From NCBI RefSeq assembly GCF_034627025.1, contig NZ_CP141049.1, forward strand, positions 372,001-436,000: a stretch of DNA of 64,000 bases, given 5' to 3'. Position 1 is the first letter of the stretch; the number at the start of each line of letters is the position of its first letter. The position numbers and the translations under genes were made by a program. A model generated the notes under the pieces. It saw only the letters and a list, made by a program, of their open reading frames with translations, was not told the origin of the DNA and searched no databases. Shown here piece after piece: positions 37,033 through 45,867 of the stretch. The DNA comes from Microvirga lotononidis (GTDB taxonomy: Bacteria; Pseudomonadota; Alphaproteobacteria; Rhizobiales; Beijerinckiaceae).

Positions 37033-37371
37033 ATGCGGACGCAGACAACATCGGCTCGGGCTGTCCTGTGGGGCATCGATGGCACTCTGCTATTGAGTGA
37101 ATCTATAAACTTTCGCGTTCTGCGTCTTGCCCTGTATACAGAAGGCGTCGAGGCGTCCAATGAGTTTCATCAAGAGATCGTTGGCCAGTCGGCTACGGTC
37201 GTATACAAGAAATGCCGCCAGAGTTTCGGCATTTCCGTGAGTTTGAATGAATGGCGCCGGCTGAAATACAGCTATTGCACCGCCCATGCGGCGGAAATCG
37301 CGGCACGGCCCGGTGCACTGGGGCCGGTTTGTACCACATTTTTTGCGCCTGCATCCGTCTTGTCCCATTGA
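37033..37371 (+). pseudogene. Truncated HAD-family phosphatase remnant
   Basis: The frame reads AVLWGIDGTLLLSESINFRVL, a HAD motif I in which the nucleophile Asp is Gly (normally DxDGT), followed by a cap-like stretch (EIVGQSATVVYKKCRQSFG). It stops matching at HAAEIAARPGAL, exactly where the Rossmann core should resume, and ends after a few unrelated residues. Nucleophile and C-terminal half are both gone, so it cannot be an active HAD enzyme. The remaining parts of the gap on both sides hold no gene. Confidence 0.6.
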
Positions 37372-37429
37372 CCTTTGTGCATGAGTTTTGCATCAGTGCA
37401 CCGAGAGTTCTTACTGCAGGAGAGTTCAG

Positions 37430-37984
37430 ATGATTGGTATTGGACAGAAGCTGCCCGCGTTCTCGGTGACCGGCGTGAAGCCGAAGTTCAACGTTCATGC
37501 TGAAAACGGCGAGAGTGCTTTCGAGACGATCACCGAAGCAAGCTTCCCCGGAAAGTGGAAAGTCATCTTCTTCTATCCGAAGGACTTCACGTTCGTATGC
37601 CCCACCGAGATCGCCGAGTTCGCTCGCCTGTCGAGCGAATTCGCTGATCGCGATGCCGTTGTCCTCGGCGGCTCCACCGACAACGAGTTCGTCAAGCTCG
37701 CCTGGCGTCGTGACCACAAGGACCTCGATCGGCTTGCCATTTGGCAGTTCGCCGACACCAACGGCTCGCTGGTCGACGGCCTGGGCGTGCGCTCGCCGGA
37801 CGGAGTGGCTTATCGCTACACCTTCGTCGTGGATCCGGACAACACGATCCAGCACGTCTATGCGACCAATCTAAACGTGGGCCGCAATCCCAAGGACACC
37901 CTGCGCGTCCTCGACGCCTTGCAGACCGATGAGCTCTGCCCGTGCAACCGCGAGGTCGGCGGTGACACGCTGAAAGCCGCCTGA
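37430..37984 (+). CDS. ahpC: Peroxiredoxin AhpC (AhpD-coupled type)
   Basis: 184 residues from ATG at 37430, with CAGGAGAG upstream. Peroxidatic Cys57 in FTFVCPTE; the C-terminus has two cysteines in ELCPCNRE (Cys170, Cys172), the arrangement of the AhpC that works with AhpD in mycobacteria and many alphaproteobacteria. Reduces H2O2 and organic peroxides. Eight bases separate it from ahpD. No oxyR gene is adjacent. Confidence 0.94.
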   Translation: MIGIGQKLPAFSVTGVKPKFNVHAENGESAFETITEASFPGKWKVIFFYPKDFTFVCPTEIAEFARLSSEFADRDAVVLGGSTDNEFVKLAWRRDHKDLDRLAIWQFADTNGSLVDGLGVRSPDGVAYRYTFVVDPDNTIQHVYATNLNVGRNPKDTLRVLDALQTDELCPCNREVGGDTLKAA

Positions 37985-37992
37985 GGCACGCC

Positions 37993-38535
37993 ATGTCCAT
38001 CGAGAGCCTCAAGGAAAAACTGCCGGCATTCGCGAAAGACGTGCGTCTGAACCTGTCTTCGCTAGCGTCCGACGAGACGATGTCGGACCAGCGGAAGTAC
38101 GGTCTCCTCATTGCCTGCGGGCTTGCGACCCGCAACCCGGTCGTCGCAAGTGCATTGGAAGTGGAGGCGAGAGCCCGCCTTTCGTCCGAGGCGCTCGATG
38201 CGGCGCGCGCCGCTGCATCGATCATGGCGATGAACAATGTCTATTATCGTTTCGTGCATCTGGCCTCGAACAAGGAATACGGTTCGATGCCGGCGCGGTT
38301 GCGGATGAATGTCATCGCCAATCCCGGCGTCGACAAGATCGATTTCGAGCTTTGGTCGCTTGCTGTCTCGGCCATTAATGGCTGCGGCCTGTGCATAGAC
38401 AGCCACGAGAAGGTCTTGCGAGAAGCCGGCGTCGGTGCGGCCGAGGTCCACACAGCCGTTCGCTTCGCAGCCGTTATCCAGTCAGCTGCAGTTGCCCTGG
38501 AAGCTGCAGGGCTATCGCGTCTGGTCGCAGCGTAG
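37993..38535 (+). CDS. ahpD: Alkylhydroperoxidase AhpD
   Basis: 180 residues, carboxymuconolactone-decarboxylase fold. The active site [12 protein letters not shown] gives Cys131, Cys134 and His138, with Glu119 before it; this is the E-C-C-H proton relay known from the mycobacterial enzyme. It passes electrons to AhpC. It follows ahpC after eight bases, so the two form an operon. Confidence 0.95.
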   Translation: MSIESLKEKLPAFAKDVRLNLSSLASDETMSDQRKYGLLIACGLATRNPVVASALEVEARARLSSEALDAARAAASIMAMNNVYYRFVHLASNKEYGSMPARLRMNVIANPGVDKIDFELWSLAVSAINGCGLCIDSHEKVLREAGVGAAEVHTAVRFAAVIQSAAVALEAAGLSRLVAA

Positions 38536-38783
38536 TAGATCGCTTCATCGAGGAGGCCTCAGGACGGCTCACTCGAAAGCGTGCTATGTGATCCTTCTAG
38601 GACAGAGAGCGTGCACTCAGCGCGAGCCCTTCAGGAGGCCTATTACATTGCAAATAGGTCGAATGCAGCCAATATGAGCATTGGCCGATTTCAAGGTGGC
38701 AGCGCTTTTTTCCTCCCTGCGCTGTCGTGTCGGGCCGTTCCCTCTGGAAGGTTTTGACGATTTTTGCCGGACCTCAACTTTAT
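38536..38783 (+). other. Long 3' region of ahpCD or a small-RNA candidate
   Basis: No coding frame is convincing. A second stem (arms near 38699-38706 and 38720-38727, with T6CCTCCCT in the loop) precedes the strong terminator at 38784. Either a long ahpCD 3' untranslated region or an independent small RNA ending at that terminator. Confidence 0.3.
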
Positions 38784-38807
38784 GCCGGGCCTATGGCCCG
38801 GCTTTTT
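38784..38807 (+). terminator. Strong rho-independent terminator
   Basis: GCCGGGCC-TAT-GGCCCGGC followed by TTTTT. A perfect 8-bp GC stem with a T run, on the plus strand and 250 bases after ahpD. The remaining bases to 39040 hold no gene that I can support. Confidence 0.85.
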
Positions 38808-39040
38808 CGTGCATAGCCTAAGCAGGGCTGCTGACGGCCGAGTACGCCGAGCGACTGAAAACGTCGCCGTCTTCGGCTTCAAGTTACCCGCCGATGAAAT
38901 GGCCAGGTGGCATCCCGCGTTCATGGTATCCAGAGCAGGGCGGGAGCTCCGGCCCTGCGATCAGAAGCTTAATGAGATTACGCGAGTGGTTGGTATTGCA
39001 TCGCTCACGCGGAAGAGGAGCGACACCGACCGTGTGGCCA

Positions 39041-40552
39041 TCACGCAGCGGCGATGAAACGATTGACTGAGCGTTTCAGCTCATGCTCGGCTTCAGCAAG
39101 TTTCTTGCGCCTGTCATCTAGCCAGGCATTTCCGGCAAGCAGAGAGTTAGCCTCGTCCTCTTGCAGAGCCGAAACTTGGCCCGGGTGGACGCTCCCGGTC
39201 GAAACACGGCTTCGTACGAAGGTATCTACGTCGAACGCGCGAAAGACAGTTTCGTCATCGAGTCTCGGCGGCCGCAACTTCAGTTCATCGGCAGCTTCGT
39301 CCAGCAAGGAGCCCGTGAGATCGGCCGGTTGAAGGTTTGTCATCGTTGCTATCCGAACGAGCCGAGCAACGATGTTGTGCGCCTCGCGGAAGGAAATATC
39401 GCGCCGCCTGACAATCTCATCAGCCAGGTCGGTAGCTGTCGACCAATTTGCGGCCGCCAACCGCTTCATGCGAGCTTCATCGACACGAAGCGTCTGGATC
39501 ACAGCCGACATCAGTGCCAGAGATCCCGAGGCGGCGACGAATGCCCGATCCAGGAGAGGAAGCTCGCGCATCACGACATCGCCCGTGCCCTCTGCCCGGA
39601 AAGTGGCGAGCGCCGTGGAAAGCCAAGTCACGGCTTCTCCGGCCGCAAACTTCACCGCCTCAAGGGCTGTGGGGTTCTTCTTCTGGGGAAAAATGCTGCT
39701 CGTGCCGCATAATTCATCCGCGGTTTCGATGAAGCCGAACTCATAGCTGGACCAGAGGTGGAGATCGGTTGCCAGATCGTTGAGGGTCGACATCAGGAAC
39801 GAGAGACTCGAAGCAACTTCGGCCGCATAATAGGCCTCGCGCGCCAGCCTGGAATTCTTGACCAAACCGTCGAACCCGAGAAGTTCGGTCGTCCGGCTGC
39901 GATCGATCGGCCAGGAGGTCCCCGATAGGCCTGCACCGCCGAGAGGATTGAGGTTCAAGCGTCCGTACGAGGCCGCCAATCTGTCGAAATCGTCCCCGAG
40001 CTTGTTGCAGAAACCGAGGAGATATTGCCCGAAGACTCCGGGATGAGCATGCTGGAGACAGGTATATCCCGGCATGATGGTTTCATGGTGCTTGCCAGCC
40101 AAGTCCAGCAGATTGGCCCGGAGCTTGCCAATACCGTCCATCACCAGGAGGAGCTCCGAACGCTTGTACAGACGCCGGGCCGTCGGGCCCTGATCCAATC
40201 TGCTCCGGCCGATGTGCATCCGTCCCCCGGTATGCTCGCCGACCCGCGAGATCAGGTAACGCTCGATCTGAAACAACAAACTACCATGCGTAGGATCCAT
40301 CGGGATTCCCTCCGGACCGACAGTTTCGATCTCCTTTAAGGTCTCTAGGATGCTGCGGGTCTGAGCGCCTGTCAGGATCTCCCGCTCGCCTAGCATGACC
40401 GTATGAGCGAGGTCGACCCTGATGAAATACTGAAACTGGCGCTTTTCCCGCTCAAGATGAGGGGCCTCAAAGAAGGACAGCAGCTCCTTCGCGGGCAAGG
40501 AGTCGAGGCGTGCCTCTGGGCGGTCTCCCGCGGAAACGTGAAAGTTCTGCAT
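39041..40552 (-). CDS. Argininosuccinate-lyase-type enzyme (fumarase/aspartase superfamily)
   Basis: 503 residues from ATG at 40552 (GGA eight bases upstream); ATG at 40570 is an alternative. Superfamily signatures are GRMHIGRSRLDQ (109-120; cf. HTGRSRNDQ) and GTSSIFPQKKNP (283-294) with the catalytic Ser loop. In the YTHLQ motif of argininosuccinate lyases, His is replaced: the text reads GYTCLQHAHP (162-171). With a catabolic transporter and an enolase in the same operon and no arginine genes, it is more likely a C-N lyase for an N-substituted aspartate-like compound, as in EDDS lyase, than ArgH. Last gene of the operon, 38 bases after the enolase gene. Confidence 0.8.
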   Translation of the reverse strand: MQNFHVSAGDRPEARLDSLPAKELLSFFEAPHLEREKRQFQYFIRVDLAHTVMLGEREILTGAQTRSILETLKEIETVGPEGIPMDPTHGSLLFQIERYLISRVGEHTGGRMHIGRSRLDQGPTARRLYKRSELLLVMDGIGKLRANLLDLAGKHHETIMPGYTCLQHAHPGVFGQYLLGFCNKLGDDFDRLAASYGRLNLNPLGGAGLSGTSWPIDRSRTTELLGFDGLVKNSRLAREAYYAAEVASSLSFLMSTLNDLATDLHLWSSYEFGFIETADELCGTSSIFPQKKNPTALEAVKFAAGEAVTWLSTALATFRAEGTGDVVMRELPLLDRAFVAASGSLALMSAVIQTLRVDEARMKRLAAANWSTATDLADEIVRRRDISFREAHNIVARLVRIATMTNLQPADLTGSLLDEAADELKLRPPRLDDETVFRAFDVDTFVRSRVSTGSVHPGQVSALQEDEANSLLAGNAWLDDRRKKLAEAEHELKRSVNRFIAAA

Positions 40553-40590
40553 ATGGTGATCCGATTGCATGTGAGAGTGGCTCGACCAGA

Positions 40591-41709
40591 TCACGACCAA
40601 GGCTCGATCGCGAGACGCTCAACCGCCTCCGGATTGAGGATCAAGCCAAGGCCTGGCCTGTCGGGAACCGTGATGAAGCCGTTCTTAGGTTCCGGGCGGT
40701 CAATGTAGAGTTCCGCCCAGAGTGGGTCCCGATGCGGGTCGGGGTAACATTCCACATAGGTGGGATTCGAGATCCCTGCCATCATGTGCATGCTGATGTG
40801 GGGCTCGCCGACCTGACCCATTCGGATGTCCGAGAAGGACGCGGCACCTGCGAGCTTCACCCAGCCCGTGATGCCGCCGCCGCGGTTGTAGGTCACGTTG
40901 ATGACATCGACAGCTTCCGACTGGATCAGATGATAGGCATCGAAGACCGATACCTCGGATTGCCCGGCTCCGATCCGCATCCCTGTCTTCCACCTCACCT
41001 CTCGCAACGCTCTTACGAAGTTGCGCGGACGGGTCGGCTCCTCGAGCCATGCGATATCATGGGGTTCAATAAGCCTGGCGAACCGCACGGCTTCATCCGG
41101 CGTCCAGGCCATGTTGGAATCCGCGACGATCGCGAACCTGGGCCCTGCCTCATCCCGAGCGATCCGAACCCGCTCGGCGTCTTCCTCGATGGACAAGGCG
41201 CCGACCTTGAACTTGATCCCTGCGAGGCCCTGCTCCCGATAGCTGCGGATCTCGCGTCTGATGCCGTCCTCGTCGCGACTTGTCTCGTAGTAGCCCCCGA
41301 TGCCGATCACCGGCACCTTTGCACTCACGCCACCGAGGAGACGCCAGACAGGCAGACCCGTGATCTGACCCTTGAGATCCCAAAGAGCGGCGTCAACGGT
41401 GGCGACCGCCATCATGAGCGATGCGCGGTCGATGTATGCCTTGTCATGATCAAGCATCCGCTGCCACAGCCACTCGCCGCGAAGGGGATCTGCGCCGACC
41501 AGAAGGTCTTTGAACGCACCCCGGACAAGAGATTTCAGATAAGAGCTGTATCCGGACTCATTGCCGACGCAGACAACGCTTCCCAAGCCTTGGTCCGTCG
41601 TGATGCGGCACAGCAAGGCGGTGCGCGCCGCAAGAGTGTAGGTCCCTCCGCTGAACGTGGAGGGCAGGTCGGCTTTGATCTGGCGTAACTCGACATTTGT
41701 GATTCTCAC
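40591..41709 (-). CDS. Enolase-superfamily enzyme, mandelate racemase/muconate lactonizing type
   Basis: 372 residues from GTG at 41709, with AAGGAG eight bases upstream, which decides the start against a longer open frame. Catalytic KxK at 166-168 (KFK), metal ligands Asp197 (ADSN), Glu223/224 (LEEP) and Glu252 (GQSE), and a His pair in GEPHISMH (304, 308). Abstracts the proton alpha to a carboxylate: racemisation, epimerisation, dehydration or cycloisomerisation. It probably prepares the stereoisomer that the neighbouring lyase cleaves, or dehydrates a product. Thirteen bases from the binding-protein gene. Confidence 0.86.
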   Translation of the reverse strand: MRITNVELRQIKADLPSTFSGGTYTLAARTALLCRITTDQGLGSVVCVGNESGYSSYLKSLVRGAFKDLLVGADPLRGEWLWQRMLDHDKAYIDRASLMMAVATVDAALWDLKGQITGLPVWRLLGGVSAKVPVIGIGGYYETSRDEDGIRREIRSYREQGLAGIKFKVGALSIEEDAERVRIARDEAGPRFAIVADSNMAWTPDEAVRFARLIEPHDIAWLEEPTRPRNFVRALREVRWKTGMRIGAGQSEVSVFDAYHLIQSEAVDVINVTYNRGGGITGWVKLAGAASFSDIRMGQVGEPHISMHMMAGISNPTYVECYPDPHRDPLWAELYIDRPEPKNGFITVPDRPGLGLILNPEAVERLAIEPWS

Positions 41710-41722
41710 GTCCGAAACTCCT

Positions 41723-42808
41723 TCATCCCCGCAGAACCCACTCGTTAAACTTCTTGTCGGACAGCGCCTTGTTCTTGCCCCAGAAGGTGTCGTCGACCCG
41801 AGTGGTCTGCTTGAGGTTTTCAGGGAAGGTCGGCAGTTGGACTGCGATCTTCTGATCGATGAACTTGTACGCCTCCGGATTGGACGGGCCGTTGGGTAGC
41901 TTGGTCGTGAAGGCCGCCTGCCGATCCGGGCGGGCGCAGAACTTGATGAACTGGCGCGCAAGGTCGGCCTTGGGCGCCCTCTTTGGGATGCACCAGCCAG
42001 TGGCGCTATAAAAGCCGCCGTTCCATGTGACCGCGACCGGTGCACCAGCCTCCGCGGCGGATTGCGCTCTTGCGTTGAAGGTTGGGCAGATGTCGACCTC
42101 ACCGTTTTGCAGGAGCTGGGCACTCTGCGCGGCCGAGTCCCACCAGACCTTCACTTGAGGCTTGATCTCGTCCAGTTTCTTGAACGCCCGGTCCCAGCCA
42201 CCGGGTGCTTCAAGGACCTTGTAGATCTCCGCACCGCCCGGGACACCATCTGCCCGCAAGGCGATCTCGATCATGTCGCGGGCGAGCTTTCGCATGGCCC
42301 TGCGTCCGGCGAATTTGTTCACGTCCCAGAGATCGGCGAAAGAGGTCAGGGACTCCTTAAACCTGTCCGTGCGATAAGCCAGCACGAACGTCACTACACT
42401 GTCCGCAAAGTAGAATTCATTCTTCATGTCGGCTGGGATCGCCGTCATGTCCGGGCCCGTTAGGTCGAGCGGATCCACCAGTTTTGAGGCGACGAGCAGG
42501 TCGGCAACGTCCGAATTGATACCTCCGCTCACGTCCCAGTTGTAATTGTTCGTCTCAACCTGCGCCTTGAACTCGGCGGATGGATTCGATCGCCGCACCA
42601 CCGGAATGATGGTGATGCCCGTCTCCTTCTTGAAGGGCTCGTAGTAAGCTTCGGTCCAGGCGGTCGTATACACGCCACCGGGGTCGGATACGGTCAACGT
42701 CTGTGCCGCTTCGCTGCGTTGCCAGATGGCCGGCATCATGATGCCGGCCGTGCCCACGGATAGCGACTTGAGCATCGTCCGGCGGGTGATGCGATCCTTG
42801 ACGAACAT
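41723..42808 (-). CDS. ABC solute-binding protein, spermidine/putrescine (PotD) type
   Basis: 361 residues. The N-terminus RITRRTMLKSLSVGTAG has a twin arginine in a Tat-like context (RR at 9-10, M where F is usual), so export may be by Tat. YEPFKKETGITIIPV, NNYNWDVSGG, LAYRTDRFKE and NGEVDICPTFNARAQ are typical of the PotD/PotF/FbpA-like group. The ligand is unknown; enzymes encoded next suggest an amino-carboxylate. 39 bases follow the permease gene. Confidence 0.88.
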   Translation of the reverse strand: MFVKDRITRRTMLKSLSVGTAGIMMPAIWQRSEAAQTLTVSDPGGVYTTAWTEAYYEPFKKETGITIIPVVRRSNPSAEFKAQVETNNYNWDVSGGINSDVADLLVASKLVDPLDLTGPDMTAIPADMKNEFYFADSVVTFVLAYRTDRFKESLTSFADLWDVNKFAGRRAMRKLARDMIEIALRADGVPGGAEIYKVLEAPGGWDRAFKKLDEIKPQVKVWWDSAAQSAQLLQNGEVDICPTFNARAQSAAEAGAPVAVTWNGGFYSATGWCIPKRAPKADLARQFIKFCARPDRQAAFTTKLPNGPSNPEAYKFIDQKIAVQLPTFPENLKQTTRVDDTFWGKNKALSDKKFNEWVLRG

Positions 42809-42847
42809 TCTATTCCCTCTCTGGTTCTGGGGTGGAACTCAAACTGA

Positions 42848-44638
42848 TCAGTAGCTCTTCTTCCTGCGCCCGATCGCTTCGCCGCAGATGATGACGACTG
42901 TCACGAGGGCCAGGATCAGTGTCGAAACGGCCGCAAGGGTCGGGCTGACGTTCATGAGGGCATCGGCCCACATCTGCCGCGGCAGGGTCGTGGACGTACC
43001 ACCGCTGATGAACAGCGCGACAGTCAGCTCATCGAAGGATTTGACGAAGGAAAACAGGAAGGCTGTGATCATGCCTGTCCGGATGATCGGCAGAGTCACT
43101 CGCCTGAAGGTCGTGAGCCGGGTCGCTCCAAGGGTCCACGCCGCGTGGTCGAGGCGAATGTCGTAGTTCCTTAGCACCGCCATGATCGTCACGATGGCAT
43201 AGGGGAGGGAAAAGATTGTGTGACCGAGGATCAAGCCGAATGAGGTTCCGACCAATCCGACCCTCGCGAAGGCATAGAAGAGCGCGAGGGCGACGATGAT
43301 GTGCGGCATCACCATTGGCATGAGGATGAAGGCCATCACCAGGGACTTGGCGGGGATCTTCTGCCGGGACAGCGCGAATGCGGCTGGCGTTCCGATGATG
43401 ACCGACAAGACCGCAGTGCATAGGCCGACCCATACGGACCGGATCATGGCCTGCTGCCAGAGTGGTGATGCGAAGAGAGCTTCATACCATCGCAGGGAAA
43501 ACCCCCGTGGCGGCCACTCGAAGAACGAGCTCCCCGAGAAGGAAATCGGTACGAGGAAGAATGACGGGGCGGCCAGGAAGATGACGACGGCCATGACTGT
43601 CGCCCAGAGAACGACACGGGGCCGCTCGGGGGCCTGGACCTTGCCCCGTCCGGGGAGCCGGTCGTACAGCTCCCCTGCATAGGCGCCGATCCAACCGAGG
43701 GCCGCCGTGATGAGGTATCCGAACCTGGCGCCAGCGCGGTTCAGAGACCCGCCTCTCCTTGAATTCGTGGCCTTGATGTCCCCTGTCAGAGCCGTCATTC
43801 CCAGAACGAGATCGAAGACGTAGAAAACCGCGATCGACGCAACAAGCAGTAGGACGGCAACAGCACCGGCAAACCCCCAGTCAAGCATCTCGTCGATCTG
43901 CACCACGATGACCTGGGCCAGCATCGTCTCCCTCGGGCTCCCCAGCAAGGTCGGGGTTACGAAGAAGCCAAGCGAAGTGATGAAGACGAGAAGACCTGCT
44001 GCCGCAACGCCCGGAAGGGACAGCGGGAAGTATATCCTCCAGAAGATGTGGGATCCGCGGGCGCCCAATGTCGCGGCAGCCCGGTGCAGGTTCCTGTCGA
44101 TGTTCTGCATCACGGCAAGCATCGTCAGAATGGCAAGTGGCATCATGGCATGAGACATGCCTACGATTACGCTCGCAAAATTGTAGATCAGCTCCAAGGG
44201 AGCATCCGTCAACCCGAGGGTTGTCAGGATCTGGTTGAGAAGGCCTTGTCGCCCGAGGATGACGATCCATGCGAAGCTGCGGACCAGCACGCTTGTCCAG
44301 AAGGGCATGAGGACCCATAGGACCAGGCTGCTCCGGGCCCGCCCGGTGGTCGTCGCAAGGAGGTAGGCAACAGGATAGCCCGCAATGAGACAGACGACGG
44401 CTGTCCATAGGGAGATGTTGAACGTACTACCCAGAACCCGAAAATAAAGGCCGCTCTCGAAGAGCCTAAGATAGTGTTCGGAGGATAGCTGCCCGGTGTC
44501 GTCTATGAGGCTGAGCCTGAGCAGTTGCGATACGGGAATGAGGAAGACCGTCACGAGAAGGACGAGAGCCGGGAGGACGCCCCAGCCGCGTACCCATTGG
44601 TGCAGGCGTTGGGTTAGGCCTGTCGCAGTTCCTTTCAT
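42848..44638 (-). CDS. Fused two-domain ABC permease (PotB-PotC in one chain)
   Basis: 596 residues, twice the usual permease length. The first half (about 1-285) and the second half (about 345-596) each carry six membrane segments and an EAA loop (RAAATLGARGSHIFWRIY and DHAAWTLGATRLTTFRRV). A 60-residue hydrophilic linker joins them. Such fusions are known in the iron FbpB group and some polyamine-like transporters. Starts in an ATGA overlap with the ATPase gene. Confidence 0.9.
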   Translation of the reverse strand: MKGTATGLTQRLHQWVRGWGVLPALVLLVTVFLIPVSQLLRLSLIDDTGQLSSEHYLRLFESGLYFRVLGSTFNISLWTAVVCLIAGYPVAYLLATTTGRARSSLVLWVLMPFWTSVLVRSFAWIVILGRQGLLNQILTTLGLTDAPLELIYNFASVIVGMSHAMMPLAILTMLAVMQNIDRNLHRAAATLGARGSHIFWRIYFPLSLPGVAAAGLLVFITSLGFFVTPTLLGSPRETMLAQVIVVQIDEMLDWGFAGAVAVLLLVASIAVFYVFDLVLGMTALTGDIKATNSRRGGSLNRAGARFGYLITAALGWIGAYAGELYDRLPGRGKVQAPERPRVVLWATVMAVVIFLAAPSFFLVPISFSGSSFFEWPPRGFSLRWYEALFASPLWQQAMIRSVWVGLCTAVLSVIIGTPAAFALSRQKIPAKSLVMAFILMPMVMPHIIVALALFYAFARVGLVGTSFGLILGHTIFSLPYAIVTIMAVLRNYDIRLDHAAWTLGATRLTTFRRVTLPIIRTGMITAFLFSFVKSFDELTVALFISGGTSTTLPRQMWADALMNVSPTLAAVSTLILALVTVVIICGEAIGRRKKSY

Positions 44639-45750
44639 AGCGACACCGCTGCCGCGTGTTGGATGACCACGGTGTGCTCCTGGGACCAGCCGAAGCGGAC
44701 CGCATCTCCGGGCTGGGCCGCGCGGTGGGGGCTCCGGGTCAGGTGCATCGCCCCTATGGAAGTTCCGTCTGACAACCGACCATAGTACCGCGTGACCGGC
44801 CCGACCATGATGCTTTGCTCCAGGATGCCCGAAACCGCGTTGTCGCTGGTGTCGCCGTTGGCAAGCAGCCGGATATGCTCTGGACGTACCATCACGTCCA
44901 CGGCTTGGCCCACCGTCAGCGAGCCCAGGGCATCGGCCTTGACGCTAGAGTCGCCTGGCCCTCTTAGGCAGACGTTCACTCCGACATCAGAGACCGTGGC
45001 CTTGAAGATGTTGGAGCCTCCCAGAAAGTCTGCCGCGAAGACGCTGATTGGGCGGAAATACAGGTCGGCGGGAGTGCCCAGTTGCTCGATGCGACCATTA
45101 TTCATCAGGCATATGCGATCAGACATCGCCATCGCCTCTTCCTGGTCGTGGGTCACGTATAGGATCGTTGCGCCCAGCTCGGTATGAAGGCGCTTGATCT
45201 CAAGCTGCATGTGATCACGGAGCTTCTTGTCAAGAGCCCCGAGGGGTTCGTCCATGAGAATGATGGAGGGCTCGTAGACAGCGCAGCGGGCCAAGGCGAT
45301 CCGCTGCTGTTGACCGCCGGACAGCTCACGTGGCAGGCGCTGGGCCACTTGAGGCAGGCGCACTATCTCGAGGATACGCTCAACCTTCTCGCGGATGCCG
45401 GCTTCGGACATGCGCCGCATGCGAAGGGGAAATGCTATGTTCTCGTACACCGTCAGATGCGGGAACAAGGCGTAGTTCTGGAACACCATCCCGATGTCGC
45501 GCTTGAAGACGGGTTCGAATGTGGCGTCCTTCCCGTCAATCCAGACCTCTCCGGCATCTGGGACGATGAGGCCGGCCAGCATCATGAGAAGGGTGGTCTT
45601 ACCTGAGCCCGAAGGTCCGAGAAGAGTCAGGAATTCCCCTGCCGGCACCGTGAGTGAGGTATCGCGAAGCGCATGAACCTCACCATAGCTTTTTCTCAAC
45701 CCAGTTAGTCTGACCTTCATGCGGTCTGGATGCCGTGGCGCCAATTTCAT
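44635..45750 (-). CDS. ABC ATPase, PotA type
   Basis: 371 residues. Walker A GPSGSGKTT (45-53), Q-loop FQNYALFPHLTVYENI, signature LSGGQQQR, Walker B IILMDEPLGALD, and a C-terminal TOBE domain (about 285-365). First gene of the minus-strand operon, 117 bases from the divergent LysR gene. Start at 45750 (MKLAPRH); ATG at 45720 is an alternative, as neither has a strong ribosome binding site. Confidence 0.9.
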   Translation of the reverse strand: MKLAPRHPDRMKVRLTGLRKSYGEVHALRDTSLTVPAGEFLTLLGPSGSGKTTLLMMLAGLIVPDAGEVWIDGKDATFEPVFKRDIGMVFQNYALFPHLTVYENIAFPLRMRRMSEAGIREKVERILEIVRLPQVAQRLPRELSGGQQQRIALARCAVYEPSIILMDEPLGALDKKLRDHMQLEIKRLHTELGATILYVTHDQEEAMAMSDRICLMNNGRIEQLGTPADLYFRPISVFAADFLGGSNIFKATVSDVGVNVCLRGPGDSSVKADALGSLTVGQAVDVMVRPEHIRLLANGDTSDNAVSGILEQSIMVGPVTRYYGRLSDGTSIGAMHLTRSPHRAAQPGDAVRFGWSQEHTVVIQHAAAVSL

Positions 45751-45867
45751 GTTCCCGTATTTTCGTTTCTTACGAAGCCTTTCGAAGGAAATTATTGAAG
45801 GTTGCCGTTATTTGTCCAATTGATTTAACTTTGATGGGTTGATTAAAATTACAAATGAGAGGCTGAC

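Noticed and set aside
40510..41688. Plus-strand frame of 392 codons across the enolase gene
   Set aside because: Antisense to a gene with all enolase catalytic residues; composition is random-like (rich in Arg, His, Pro).
45810..45856. ATTTGT and ACAAAT arms in the LysR spacer
   Set aside because: The arms are 35 bases apart and the sequence is AT-rich; no T-N11-A core of a LysR site is clear.
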